Shown: piece by piece, positions 7,750-17,527 of the stretch | Numbering within the stretch: position 1 is the first letter of the stretch | Layout of the letters: each line of letters begins with the position of its first letter | NCBI RefSeq assembly: GCF_003611695.1 | Contig: NZ_RAWE01000007.1 | Location: 51,386 to 115,385, forward strand | DNA length: 64,000 nucleotides | DNA from: Corallococcus carmarthensis | GTDB lineage: Bacteria > Myxococcota > Myxococcia > Myxococcales > Myxococcaceae | Direction of reading: 5' to 3' | Position numbers and translations under genes: made by a program | Notes under the pieces: generated by a model | The model's input: only the letters and a program-made list of their open reading frames with translations | Told to the model about the DNA's origin: nothing | The model's database searches: none

Positions 7750-10013
7750 CGAGACGCCTCCGCCGAGCGGCCGACCAGTTCGCGCAGCTGCGCCAGGTCC
7801 AGCGGCTTGCTCAGCTTGAGGTTCGGCACGTCGCGCAGGAACGACGTCGTGCGCGGGGTGAACGCCCCGCCCGTCATGAACACCATGCGCCCCGCCTGCT
7901 CCGGCGCCGAGCGCCCCAGCTCGAAGTACAGGTCCATGCCCGTCATCCCCGGCATCATCACGTCGCAGAGGATGAGGTCGAAGCGGCCGCCCTCGTTCAC
8001 CAGCCGCAGCGCCGCCTGCGCGCTGTTCGCCGTGGACACCTCGTGCTCCGTGGCCAGCGAGCGCTGCAGCGCCACCGTCACGTTGGGCTCGTCATCCACC
8101 ACCAGGATGCGCGCCCGCGCCCCCGGCGTCGCCGTCGCCGACAGCCGCGGGTAGAGGTCCACCTCGTGCGCCGCCGACCGCAGCACCACGCGGAAGGTGC
8201 TGCCCTGCCCCGGCGTGCTCTCCGCGTGGATGGAGCCACCCATGGACTCCACGATGCCGTGGCAGATGGACAGCCCCAGCCCCGTGCCCACGCCCACCGC
8301 CTTGGTGGTGAAGAACGGATCGAAGATGCGCCCCAGCACCTCCGGCGTCATGCCCACGCCGGTGTCGCGCACCTCCACCACCACCTTGCCCGGTTCGCCC
8401 GGACGGATGATGGCGCGGATCTCATGCTCGGTGACGGAGGACGGATCCTCCGGAATCGCCTGCGCCGCGTTGAGCAGCAGGTTGAGGAACACCTGGCACA
8501 GCCGCGCCTCGCTCGCCTCCACCGCGGGCACCGGTTCGAACTCCGTGACGAGCCGCGCGCGGTGGCGGATGACGTTGTCCGCCATCTTGCACGCCAGCTC
8601 CACCGAGCGGCGCACGTCCACCGGCATGGGGCGCGACTCCTGTTCGCCCCGCGCGAACACCTTCAGGTCCCGCACGATGGTCGCGATCCGCTCCGCGCCC
8701 TCCGTCGTCTCGCGCACCAGCTGCTGGATGGAGGCCACCGGCTCCGACGGCGCGCCTTGCGCCTCCAGCTTGTCCAACCCCTCGCGGATGAGGTGCAGGT
8801 TCACCAGCATGTACGCCAGCGGGTTGTTGATTTCATGCGCCACGCCCGCGCCCAGCGTGCCCACGCTGGCCAGCCGGTCCGCCACCACCAGCCGCGCCTG
8901 GAGCTGCCGGCGCTCGCTCAGGTCGCGGTGCACCATGATGTTCGCGATGATGCGCCCTTCGGCGTCGCGCAGCGGCACCACCACGGACTCGCAGACGCAC
9001 GCCATGCCGTCCGCGCGGCGGAACTCCAATTCCCCGCTCCAGCGGCCGTGCACCTCCAGCGCGGTGAGCACTGCGCCCGTCAGCCGGTCCGGCTCACCCG
9101 GGTGCAGCACGCTGAAGAGCGTCTGCCCCATGGCCTCCTTGCGGCTGCGGCCGAACATCCGCTCCGCGCTGGTGTTCCAGTCGATGACCCCGCCCGCCAG
9201 GTCCGTGATGACGACGCCGTCGGAGATGCTCTCGAAGATGAGCGCCTGGCGGTGCAGCTCCTGCTCCGCCTGCTTGCGCGCGGTGATGTCCATCACCGTG
9301 CCCGTCACCCGCGCGGGCTGCCCCGCCGCGTCCAGGAGCACGTCGCCCTTGCACGAAATCCAGCGGTAGCCGCTGCCCGAGGGCTCGATGCGGTACTCCA
9401 CGTCCACCTGCGAGCGCTGCTGGAGCGCCGTGGCCAGCCCCGCGCGCAGCCGGGGCAGATCCGCCGGGTGCACCACCTCCGCCAGGTCCATGGCGCGGCC
9501 GGACAGCTTGCCCACCGCGAGGCCCAGGAGCCGGTCCACGTGCTCGCTCCACGTCACCTGCCCGCTCTTCGCGCTCCAGTCCCAGATGCCCACGCGCGCG
9601 GCGGACAGCGCCTGCCGCAGCTGCTCCTCGCGCTGCTCCAGCACCTCGCGCCGGGAGAAGCGGAACACCGTCACCGTCCCCACCTGGAGCCGGTCGCCCT
9701 CCTGCAGCTCCGCGGTGGACACCGGCAGCCCGTTGAGGAACGTGCCGTTGGTGGACTCCAGGTCGGTGACGAGGCACGAGCCGTCCGGCTTGCGCTGGAT
9801 GCGCGCGTGCTTGCGCGACACCCCGTGGTCGTCGATGCGCACCTCCGCCTCCGAGCCGCGCCCGATGACGTGCTCGCCCGGCTCCAACCGGTACGCCTTG
9901 CCAATGGCCGCCGGCGTCGTGGTGCTGATGAGGATGAGGCACGCCCCGGTCGAAGACGGGGCCGTCACCGACTGGCCCGCGCAGGTCGTGAGCTCGTCCA
10001 CCAACGTCATCAT
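7746..10013 (-). CDS. FHA-PAS-PAS hybrid histidine kinase with receiver domain
   Basis: About 755 residues from the ATG at 10013; a second ATG follows directly, and AGGGGG sits about 8 bp upstream. The frame stays open upstream to 10409, but that stretch has no recognisable domain and overlaps the divergent kinase gene. Domain order: FHA (VIGRGSEAEV, VSRKHARI, STNGTFLNG, residues ~40-100), two PAS/PAC modules, HisKA with phospho-acceptor in GVAHEINNPLAY near 392, HATPase with DTGVGM and GTGLGL, then a C-terminal receiver (LVVDDEPN, DVMMPG with Asp near 683). FHA normally reads phosphothreonine, so this protein could join Ser/Thr kinase and two-component signalling. It has no DNA-binding output domain. 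Its stop overlaps the OPT transporter start by 4 bp. No transmembrane segment is evident, so a cytoplasmic sensor is likely. Confidence 0.87.
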   Translation of the reverse strand: MMTLVDELTTCAGQSVTAPSSTGACLILISTTTPAAIGKAYRLEPGEHVIGRGSEAEVRIDDHGVSRKHARIQRKPDGSCLVTDLESTNGTFLNGLPVSTAELQEGDRLQVGTVTVFRFSRREVLEQREEQLRQALSAARVGIWDWSAKSGQVTWSEHVDRLLGLAVGKLSGRAMDLAEVVHPADLPRLRAGLATALQQRSQVDVEYRIEPSGSGYRWISCKGDVLLDAAGQPARVTGTVMDITARKQAEQELHRQALIFESISDGVVITDLAGGVIDWNTSAERMFGRSRKEAMGQTLFSVLHPGEPDRLTGAVLTALEVHGRWSGELEFRRADGMACVCESVVVPLRDAEGRIIANIMVHRDLSERRQLQARLVVADRLASVGTLGAGVAHEINNPLAYMLVNLHLIREGLDKLEAQGAPSEPVASIQQLVRETTEGAERIATIVRDLKVFARGEQESRPMPVDVRRSVELACKMADNVIRHRARLVTEFEPVPAVEASEARLCQVFLNLLLNAAQAIPEDPSSVTEHEIRAIIRPGEPGKVVVEVRDTGVGMTPEVLGRIFDPFFTTKAVGVGTGLGLSICHGIVESMGGSIHAESTPGQGSTFRVVLRSAAHEVDLYPRLSATATPGARARILVVDDEPNVTVALQRSLATEHEVSTANSAQAALRLVNEGGRFDLILCDVMMPGMTGMDLYFELGRSAPEQAGRMVFMTGGAFTPRTTSFLRDVPNLKLSKPLDLAQLRELVGRSAEASR

Positions 10014-10272
10014 GTATGCAAGCCCCCTGGCGTTCCCCTGCGCTCGGGACGGCAGTGTCCTCGCCGCCTGTCGTGCATGACGCCGCGCTCCGTATGGGCC
10101 CGAAGTCTTGGCCCGGACCGCAACCATACCCCAACGGCTTCCAATGAACGTCCCCACCCCCTTCAGGATGGGAGGCGTGACTCCTGGTGAACTGGCAGAC
10201 AAGCAGGCGGGGCAGCCAACCAGGCACGGGTACCCGCGACCCACCCCTTGGATGGTAGGGTGCGAAGTATTC
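10014..10272. promoter_or_regulatory. Divergent intergenic region between two kinase genes
   Basis: 259 bp separate the start of the FHA histidine kinase gene from that of the Ser/Thr kinase gene read the other way. Promoters for both must lie here or just beyond. I see no convincing -35/-10 pair, sigma-54 motif or operator palindrome by eye. Confidence 0.4.
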
Positions 10273-11661
10273 ATGGCGGCGGACTCCGAGAGCACCTTCC
10301 GCATCCAGGCGCGCGCGGCCGCGAACGCCACGGACAAGGCGCACGAAACACCCACACGACCCGAGCGCGGGCCGGGCACCCTGGCGGGTGAGTACGTGCT
10401 CAAGTCCATGCTGGCCGCCGGAGGCCACGGCAGCGTCTACGAGGCGGAGCACCGCATCCTGGGACGGCACGCCGCGGTGAAGGTGCTGCACTCGCACCTG
10501 GCGGACCAGGGGGAGATGCTCCAGCGCTTCGTGCGCGAGGCGCGGGTCGTCAATCAGATCCACCACCCGAACATCGTGGACGTCTACGACTTCGGGCTGA
10601 TGCCGGACGGCAGCCCCTACTACGTGATGGAGCTGTTGTCGGGGCGCACGCTGAGCCAGGTGGTGCAGGAGCGCGGGCGGCTGTCCGCGCCCCGCGCGCT
10701 GGCGTACCTGGAGCCCATCTGCGGCGCGCTGGAGGCGGCGCACCGCGCGGGCGTCGTCCACCGCGACCTGAAGTCCAGCAACATCCTGGTCGTGGAGGAG
10801 GGGGAGAAGCCCCGGCTGAAGCTGTTGGACTTCGGCATCGCCAAGCTCATCCAGCAGGAGCCCGGCCAGGAGGGCCTCACCACCGCCGGCCAGCGGCTGG
10901 GCACCGCGCACGCCATGGCGCCCGAGCAGTTCCGCGGAGGCAGCATCGGGCCGCCCACGGACGTGTACGCGCTGGGCGTGCTCCTGTACCAGCTGCTCAC
11001 CGGCCGCTACCCCTTCCAGTCCGAGGATCGGCTGGAGCTGGAGCGCATGCACCTGGAGGCCCCGCCTCCGCGCCCCAGCGTGAAGGTCCCGGTGTCCCCG
11101 GCCGTGGACGCGGTGGTGCTCCGGTGCCTGAACAAGGACGCCACCCACCGCTACCCCAGCGTGAACGCCTTCCTCACCGCCCTGCGCGAAGCCGTGGAAG
11201 AGCCCAACCAGGTGGAGGGCCAGACGCGCCTCGTGCTGGCCGTGAACGCGGAGGTGGTGCTCCCCGACGCGGACATGGACGACGACACCACCTACGCCGC
11301 GCTCGCCACCGTCATGGACACGCTGGAGCAGGGCCTGCGCGCCGAGGGCTTCATCCTGGCGCTCCAGACCGGCACCACGCTGCTGGGCGTGCGGCCCCTG
11401 GTCACCGGCACGTCACCCGCCCACGGCCTCCAGCCCCTGCGCGAACTGCACGCGGAAGCCCAGTGTCTGGCCGAAGCCGCCCACGCCCGCGTCCACCTCT
11501 GTCTCCACCAGGGCGAGGCGGAGATCCGCGGCGATTCCGGCGAGACCGAGGTGGTAGGCGGCCCCGTCACGCATGTGGCAACCTGGAACATAAGGGAGCC
11601 GGGTGGCTTCGCCGTCACCCGTCCCGCGGCGCAGTTCCTCGACAGTCCTCCTCCGCAGTGA
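10273..11661 (+). CDS. Ser/Thr protein kinase (PknB-like)
   Basis: About 462 residues from the ATG at 10273 (MAADSEST). The reading frame is open further upstream, but those codons are Pro/Arg-rich and lie in the divergent promoter region. The kinase domain starts near residue 38: glycine loop LAAGGHGSVYEAE, catalytic Lys in AAVKVL, HRDLKSSN near 161, DFGIAK near 185, AMAPEQF in the activation segment. The last ~130 residues are an unassigned soluble domain. There is no transmembrane helix, so the kinase should be cytosolic. Its divergence from an FHA-containing histidine kinase makes a functional pair conceivable; this is inference only. Confidence 0.86.
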   Translation: MAADSESTFRIQARAAANATDKAHETPTRPERGPGTLAGEYVLKSMLAAGGHGSVYEAEHRILGRHAAVKVLHSHLADQGEMLQRFVREARVVNQIHHPNIVDVYDFGLMPDGSPYYVMELLSGRTLSQVVQERGRLSAPRALAYLEPICGALEAAHRAGVVHRDLKSSNILVVEEGEKPRLKLLDFGIAKLIQQEPGQEGLTTAGQRLGTAHAMAPEQFRGGSIGPPTDVYALGVLLYQLLTGRYPFQSEDRLELERMHLEAPPPRPSVKVPVSPAVDAVVLRCLNKDATHRYPSVNAFLTALREAVEEPNQVEGQTRLVLAVNAEVVLPDADMDDDTTYAALATVMDTLEQGLRAEGFILALQTGTTLLGVRPLVTGTSPAHGLQPLRELHAEAQCLAEAAHARVHLCLHQGEAEIRGDSGETEVVGGPVTHVATWNIREPGGFAVTRPAAQFLDSPPPQ

Positions 11662-11926
11662 GCCGTCCCCGCTGTCCCCGTTCCTCCTCCTCCCCCTGCC
11701 GCACCCACCTCAGGTCTGTGGTTCCAAACCCTTCACAGGCATACGTCTGGCTCCGTAAGAATTGGACCCACACCATAATTTTTTGACGAAGACGTATTTA
11801 TTTCCGATCCTGAATCCGTCACGATTCCCCTGTCTGACAGTTTCAGCACCTTTCTAGCTGAAAGCCTGGACTGCCTGACATCCTGGAAGTCGGACCTCCG
11901 ACGACCCCCGAGCGGGAGCCCCCTAT
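11662..11926 (+). promoter_or_regulatory. AT-rich upstream region of secreted repeat lipoprotein
   Basis: 265 bp with a conspicuously AT-rich patch at 11775-11805 that includes TTGACG (11783-11788), a possible -35 element, but no well-spaced -10. A 7-bp inverted repeat TTTCAGC-N9-GCTGAAA lies at 11841-11863 and could be an operator or leader hairpin. These are observations only. Confidence 0.3.
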
Positions 11927-12895
11927 ATGCGCCTCACCCCTGGTTTTCGGCCTGGAAGTGGATGCAGCGAGTGGTGGAACCGGAACACGCCACGCAAACC
12001 CCTGACGTCGTTGCTGCTGACGGGGGCACTCATCGCCCTCGTGGGTTGCGGTGGCGCGATGGCGGAAGACGCCACGCTGGAGGCCGACTGGGCATCGTCG
12101 GTGGATCAGGCACAGCAGGTGGACAACGGCATGACGGTCAACGGCATGACCGTCAACGGGATGACCGTCAACGGAATGACGGTCAACGGAATGACGGTCA
12201 ACGGGCTGGCCACCGCGTCCTTCAACGACTGGTTCAACCAGAACGTGGCCGACGCGCCGACGTTGATGTCGTACATCGTGAAGTGCGCGGTGCCCGCGGG
12301 CCAGACGCGCACCTTCCAGTCCACGGTCACGGGCGTGAAGTACACGTGGCAGGGCGGCCTGGGGCTGGCGCCGGGCTGGTCGGCGGGCAGCGCCGCGACG
12401 GTGACGGAGCAACAGGTGGTGAGCGCGTGCCTGGCGGCGCACGTGAACAAGTACGGCCTGCACATCGCGCTGTCCGCGCTGGGCCGCACGGCGGCTGGGA
12501 CGGAGATTCCCTACTCCGCCGAGGAGCTGTCGCAGTTCAGCGCGAAGGAGGGGTGCTTCTTCGGCAACCTCTTCACGACCGAGGGGGTGTTCGCGGGGCG
12601 TGATCGCGACTTCACCGCGGCGGAGAGCTCCACGCGCGCGTGCAGCCTCACGCTGAAGGCGGACAACTGTGCGCCGGTCACCAACATCGGCAGCTGCTCG
12701 CAGTTCTGCACGAAGCCCGACCCGAGCAAGCCCTACTACACGCAGTGCACGTACAACGGGAAGACGTACCCGACCATCACCACGCGCGTGCAGCCGACGG
12801 AGCTGTTCCGCTGCGGCGACGGCGTGTGCCAGTTCACCGAACACGCGGGCTCCGGCAACACGGCGGACAGCTGCCGCGCGGACTGTGGCGCCTGA
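11927..12895 (+). CDS. Cell-surface lipoprotein with MTVNG pentapeptide repeats
   Basis: 322 residues. An unusually long Arg/Pro-containing n-region is followed by LLLTGALIALVGC, a clear lipobox, so the mature protein is lipidated. Directly behind the export signal are five perfect in-frame MTVNG repeats encoded by 15-bp DNA units. The body is a Cys-containing domain I do not recognise. The tail has a CGDGVC...DSC...DCG motif typical of cysteine-rich repeats in myxobacterial surface proteins. The start could be internal, since the n-region is long, but no better in-frame start with a ribosome site is obvious. Function unknown. Confidence 0.7.
   Translation: MRLTPGFRPGSGCSEWWNRNTPRKPLTSLLLTGALIALVGCGGAMAEDATLEADWASSVDQAQQVDNGMTVNGMTVNGMTVNGMTVNGMTVNGLATASFNDWFNQNVADAPTLMSYIVKCAVPAGQTRTFQSTVTGVKYTWQGGLGLAPGWSAGSAATVTEQQVVSACLAAHVNKYGLHIALSALGRTAAGTEIPYSAEELSQFSAKEGCFFGNLFTTEGVFAGRDRDFTAAESSTRACSLTLKADNCAPVTNIGSCSQFCTKPDPSKPYYTQCTYNGKTYPTITTRVQPTELFRCGDGVCQFTEHAGSGNTADSCRADCGA
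12131..12205 (+). repeat. Five tandem 15-bp repeats inside the lipoprotein gene
   Basis: Five head-to-tail copies of ATGACSGTCAACGGN encode MTVNG five times. The copies differ only at third codon positions (ACG/ACC; GGC/GGG/GGA). Because the unit is 15 bp, changes in copy number keep the frame and would lengthen or shorten a linker next to the lipid anchor rather than switch the gene off. Confidence 0.95.
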
Positions 12896-13204
12896 AGAAG
12901 ACGCACCTGTTGAACCGACGGTGAAGTGCGCTGGGCATGAAACGGCCTCCCCCAGGGCCGCGTGTCCAGAAGCCTCCGGGCGTGCGGTGTGTTCCTCCCG
13001 CGCGCCCGAATCCCCCAGTGGAAAATCACAGCCGGGACGTGAATCCGGGCGGTGTCCGCCCGACGTCATCACGTACTCGCGCGCACCTTGCCGGGCACGG
13101 GGCGGCGGTGTTGGATGGCCTTCCACAGGCCGGGCCCGGGAGCAGGGACCACCGCCACGAGGAGCGGTGACGGCCGCGGATGGACGTGGGTGGAGCGGGC
13201 CGCG
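12896..13204. other. 309-bp gap between lipoprotein and histidine kinase genes
   Basis: No gene is supported here. The histidine kinase frame is open from 13052, but those codons are Arg/Gly-rich with no domain. The only structure seen is a hairpin at 13046-13062. Confidence 0.5.
13046..13062. terminator. Terminator-like hairpin downstream of the lipoprotein gene
   Basis: CGGGCGG-TGT-CCGCCCG forms a perfect 7-bp GC stem with a 3-nt loop, 150 bp after the lipoprotein stop. There is no T tract, so if it acts as a terminator it is not a classical intrinsic one. Confidence 0.3.
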
Positions 13205-14182
<978 letters not shown>

Positions 14183-14190
14183 AGCGCTTT

Positions 14191-14901
14191 TCAGCCTCCG
14201 CCGGGAGGCTTCACGCCCATCGACCGCTGGAGCATCCCGCCGAGCACCTCGCGGAAGCGCGCGTCCGACGCCGCGTCCACGGGGCGGCCCAGCACGGGCA
14301 GGAGCACCTCCCGCGCGAGCATGAACCACTGCGACGCGCACAGCGCCACGAGCAGCGTCATGTCCACCGTGTCGCGTGACGGCGGCGGCAGGCCCTGCGC
14401 TTCCGCCACGCGGCCCGCCTGGAACTCCAGCGCGTCCGCCAGCAGCCGCAGGCCCTGGGCTCGCGCCAGCGGCATGTGTTCAGCGCGGCCGGTGAGCAGG
14501 GCCCACGCCATCAGGCGGCCGTGCTGTCCCTGCTGGACCACGGTGAAGAAGCGCTCGAGCAGCTCCCCCGCGCCGGGGGGCGTGTCCGCCGCGAGCAGCT
14601 GCTCCCGGAAGGACGCCGCCAGCAGCTCGTTGCGGCGCAGGAGCACCTCGCGCACCAGGGCCTCGTAGGTGCCGAAGTAGTGCGTGACGAGCGCGTGGCT
14701 CACCCCCGCCGCCTTCGCCACCGCCTGCAGCCCCACCCGGTCCGGCCCCTGCTCCACGAGCAGCGGCTCGGCGGCCTGGAGGATGGCCTCGCGCGCCTCC
14801 TCCGGCGTGCGCCGCTTCCGGGGCGCGGCGGGCTTCGCGGGACGACGGGGAGCGGAGGTGCGCCGGGCCGGAGCCCGGCCCTGGGGACGCCTGGGTGCCA
14901 T
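14191..14901 (-). CDS. TetR family transcriptional regulator
   Basis: 236 residues with a basic Arg/Pro/Ala N-terminal tail (~30 residues) followed by a canonical TetR DNA-binding domain: AREAILQAAEPLL, then helix-turn-helix VAKAAGVSHALVTHYF. The C-terminal ligand/dimer domain is variable, as usual for the family. It is divergent from the fatty acid hydroxylase family gene, and a perfect 7-4-7 inverted repeat lies in the gap. The natural reading is autoregulation plus repression of the hydroxylase gene, relieved by a lipid-like ligand. The ligand is unknown. Confidence 0.88.
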   Translation of the reverse strand: MAPRRPQGRAPARRTSAPRRPAKPAAPRKRRTPEEAREAILQAAEPLLVEQGPDRVGLQAVAKAAGVSHALVTHYFGTYEALVREVLLRRNELLAASFREQLLAADTPPGAGELLERFFTVVQQGQHGRLMAWALLTGRAEHMPLARAQGLRLLADALEFQAGRVAEAQGLPPPSRDTVDMTLLVALCASQWFMLAREVLLPVLGRPVDAASDARFREVLGGMLQRSMGVKPPGGG

Positions 14902-14950
14902 CGCGGCCCATCCTAGCCACCACGCCCCGCCGTTCAACGCACATGTCGCT

Positions 14951-14968
14951 ATTGTCAGATTTGACAAT
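14951..14968. promoter_or_regulatory. Probable TetR operator palindrome
   Basis: ATTGTCA-GATT-TGACAAT is a perfect inverted repeat (7-bp arms, 4-bp spacer) placed 50 bp upstream of the TetR start and in the only gap between it and the divergent hydroxylase gene. It overlaps the proposed -35 element of the hydroxylase promoter, the standard layout for TetR repression. Confidence 0.7.
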
Positions 14969-14990
14969 GGACCCGGGCCACCACTATCAA
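14961..14990 (+). promoter_or_regulatory. Predicted sigma-70-type promoter for the hydroxylase gene
   Basis: A perfect -35 TTGACA (14961-14966) is followed after 18 bp by TATCAA (14985-14990), a 4/6 match to -10. The predicted transcript start near 14997 leaves about 50 nt before the ATG at 15046. The -35 lies within the operator palindrome. Confidence 0.5.
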
Positions 14991-15045
14991 GGGGGTATCC
15001 GGGCATGCATGGCCCGGGGGTGTGCTGGCCTTCGCGAGGTCCGTG

Positions 15046-15879
15046 ATGCTGCCGCTGAATCCATCCCTGCCGGTGCTGTTCCTGCTGGTCCTGCTGATCT
15101 CCGGTGTCATCAAGCTGCTGACGGTGACGGTCGGGTGGCTCGTGTGGCGCACGCGGATGGCGGAGCGCTTCCGGGTGTACCGGCGGGAGCTGGCCAAGGG
15201 GCAGCTGCGCAGCGAGCTGCTCTCCGCGGTGGGCGTGTTGTTGACGGACGCGGTGATCATCGCCGGCTTCCGGTACTTCACCGGTCCCCTGCTGGCGCCG
15301 TTCAGCCTGTCCACCGCGCTCTGGTCGTACGCGTGGATGTTCGTGGGCTTCGAGGTGTGGTTCTACGTGACGCACCGGCTGATGCACCTGCCGCGCTTCT
15401 ACCGCTTCCACGCGCAGCACCACGTGGCGCAGGTGACGGAGCCGCTCACCGCGCTGTCGTTCTCCATGGTGGAGCGGGTGGTGCTGACGGGGGGCGGGCT
15501 CGGACTGCACTTCGCGGCCCTGCACCTGATGCCGGGCACGCAGGTGGGCATCCTGGCCTACATGCTGACCAACTACGTGCTCAACGCCTTCGGGCACGGC
15601 AACACGGAGTGGCTGCCCCGGCGCTTCGTGACGTCCTGGGTGGGCCGCGTCTTCTTCACCCCCACGTTTCACGCACTGCACCATGCTCGCTATCAGGGGC
15701 ACTACGGCCTCTACACCGTGGTGCTGGACCGGTGGTTCGGCACGGCGTTCCCGGACTATCCGCTGGTGCATGCCCGTGCCCGCGCTGGCGAGGGGCTGAC
15801 GCGCATCGGGGAGCGGCTGGCGGTTGCTCCCCCCGCGCCTTCCGTCCCCGCGGTGCCCGAGGCGCGGCAGGCGCTTTGA
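15046..15879 (+). CDS. Sterol desaturase / fatty acid hydroxylase family protein
   Basis: 277 residues from the ATG at 15046; a GTG at 15022 is an alternative. It is an integral membrane di-iron enzyme of the fatty acid hydroxylase superfamily. Histidine clusters are all present: HRLMH (residues 110-114), HAQHH (122-126), an NAFGHGN element and a C-terminal HALHH. Membrane segments flank them. The family inserts oxygen into lipid C-H bonds (hydroxylation or desaturation of sterols, carotenoids or fatty acids); the substrate cannot be told here. The gene is divergent from a TetR regulator with an operator over its promoter, so expression is probably inducible. Confidence 0.85.
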   Translation: MLPLNPSLPVLFLLVLLISGVIKLLTVTVGWLVWRTRMAERFRVYRRELAKGQLRSELLSAVGVLLTDAVIIAGFRYFTGPLLAPFSLSTALWSYAWMFVGFEVWFYVTHRLMHLPRFYRFHAQHHVAQVTEPLTALSFSMVERVVLTGGGLGLHFAALHLMPGTQVGILAYMLTNYVLNAFGHGNTEWLPRRFVTSWVGRVFFTPTFHALHHARYQGHYGLYTVVLDRWFGTAFPDYPLVHARARAGEGLTRIGERLAVAPPAPSVPAVPEARQAL

Positions 15880-16006
15880 GGTCCGCCGGGCCCCGACGTC
15901 CCAGGGGGTCCCGGAAGGCCAACGGCCGTGGGCCGACGGACAGTCCGCGCGGGTGACGACACCTGGGAGGGATGGCATCCGGGAGGGCCGGCCCTAGAAT
16001 CGAGCG

Positions 16007-17527
16007 GTGAACTCCCGGCAGGACGTGATCATCATCGGCGCGGGCGCCAGCGGAACGCTGCTGGCGGCCTGTCTCTTGCGGGGCGCCCGTTCGCCCCTGC
16101 GCGTGGCCCTCGTGGAGCGGGGGGAGCGCCTGGGACGGGGGGTCGCGTACTCGACCACCAGCGCGCGCCACCTGCTCAACGTGCCGGCCGGCCGCATGAG
16201 CGCCTGGGTGGAGGACCCGGAGCACTTCCTGCGCTGGCTGCGCGTGGAGGCGCCGGACACGCCGCCGTCCGCGTTCGCCGAGCGCCGCCGCTTTGGCCAG
16301 TACCTGGAGACGGTGCTGAAGGAGACCGCCGCGCGGGCCGCGCCGGGCGTCCAGTTGGAGACGCCGCGCGACGAGGTGACGGCGGTGGAGGAGACCCCGG
16401 ACGGCGTGAAGGTGTCGCTCGCGAGCGGCCAGAGCATGGAGGCGCGCAGCGTGGTGCTGGCGCTGGGCAACGCCCTGCCCGCGGACCTGCGCGTGCCGGA
16501 CGGGGGGCTCTATGCGAGCCCTCGCTACCACCGCTCGCCGTGGATGGGTGGGGCGCTGGAGGGCATTGGTTCCGGGGACCCGGTGCTGCTCATCGGCACG
16601 GCGCTCACCATGGTGGACACGGTGCTGTCGCTGGGCGAGCGCGGCTACCAGGGCACGGTGCACGCGCTGTCCCGGCACGGCCTGCTGCCGCACCCGCACC
16701 GCGCGCACGGAGCGAAGACGCCCGCCGCGGCGGAGCCCCTGCGCATCCGCGAGCTGCTGCGGTCGGTGCGCCGGGAGATGGACCGCTGTCGCGACGCGGA
16801 GACCGCCACGCAGGCCGCGTCCCCTTCGGCGGAGGGCGTGGTGCCATTCAGCACGCTGCGGATCCGCGACGTGCTGCGCACGATGCGCCAGGAGGTCGAT
16901 GCGCAGGCCGCCGCGGGCGCGGACTGGCGCGCGGCGGTGGATGCGCTGCGGCCGGTGACGACGCCCTTGTGGCAGCGGCTGTCGGAGCCGGAGCGGCGGC
17001 GGTTCCTGCGCCACCTGCGGGCGTACTGGGAGGTGCACCGCCACCGCATGGCGCCGGAGATCCACGACGCGATGGACGTGTGGCGGCGCGAAGGGCGGCT
17101 GGTGCTCCACGCGAGCCGCGTGCTCGGCTTCGAGCTGGAGCCGGACGCGGTGGCGGTCCGCTTGCGTCCCCGGGGCGAGCGCGAGCCCCAGGTGCTGCGC
17201 GTGCAGCACGTCATCAACTGCACCGGCCCCGAGTCGAACCCGGCCTCGCGCAGCCAGCCCGTCCTCCGCGGCCTGCTGGAGGCGGGACAGGCGCGCGCGG
17301 ACTCGCTGGGCATGGGGCTGGCGACGGCGGCCGATGGCGCGGTGCTGGACGCGCGCGGTCAGCCGTCGGCCCACCTCTTCACGCTGGGTCCGACGCGCCG
17401 GGGGGACCTGTGGGAGACCACCGCCGTGCCGGAGATCCGCTCCCAGGCCCGCGACCTGGCGGACCTGCTGCTGCGCCGGTTGGGCGTGTCCCGGAGCGTC
17501 CCACCCGAAACCACCGCGTCTCCCTGA
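16007..17527 (+). CDS. FAD/NAD(P)-binding oxidoreductase (COG4529-like)
   Basis: 506 residues from GTG at 16007. The N-terminus is a Rossmann dinucleotide fold VIIIGAGASGTLLAACLL (residues ~8-24), followed by GVAYST and LLNVPAGRMSAW, features of the NAD_binding_9 / COG4529 flavoproteins. A second glycine-rich stretch VLLIGTALTMVDTVLSL lies near residues 194-210, and a C-terminal INCTGPE segment closes the FAD-binding part. Members are thought to be flavin-dependent oxidoreductases, but their substrates are largely unknown. It stands alone between an intergenic gap and a membrane-anchored unknown, so context does not help. Confidence 0.75.
   Translation: MNSRQDVIIIGAGASGTLLAACLLRGARSPLRVALVERGERLGRGVAYSTTSARHLLNVPAGRMSAWVEDPEHFLRWLRVEAPDTPPSAFAERRRFGQYLETVLKETAARAAPGVQLETPRDEVTAVEETPDGVKVSLASGQSMEARSVVLALGNALPADLRVPDGGLYASPRYHRSPWMGGALEGIGSGDPVLLIGTALTMVDTVLSLGERGYQGTVHALSRHGLLPHPHRAHGAKTPAAAEPLRIRELLRSVRREMDRCRDAETATQAASPSAEGVVPFSTLRIRDVLRTMRQEVDAQAAAGADWRAAVDALRPVTTPLWQRLSEPERRRFLRHLRAYWEVHRHRMAPEIHDAMDVWRREGRLVLHASRVLGFELEPDAVAVRLRPRGEREPQVLRVQHVINCTGPESNPASRSQPVLRGLLEAGQARADSLGMGLATAADGAVLDARGQPSAHLFTLGPTRRGDLWETTAVPEIRSQARDLADLLLRRLGVSRSVPPETTASP

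Noticed and set aside
5305..8154. Long + strand open frame across the OPT transporter
   Set aside because: Shadow frame of the kinase end and of the antisense transporter; product is Arg/His/Pro-rich nonsense.
10014..10409. N-terminal extension of the FHA histidine kinase
   Set aside because: The frame is open, but it overlaps the divergent kinase start, has no domain, and the ATG at 10013 has a ribosome site.
11775..11805. AT-rich run with TTTTTT as an intrinsic terminator of the kinase gene
   Set aside because: No stable hairpin precedes the T run; it is better explained as promoter DNA of the next gene.
12131..12205. Tandem repeat as a phase-variation switch
   Set aside because: The unit is 15 bp, so copy changes cannot shift the frame.
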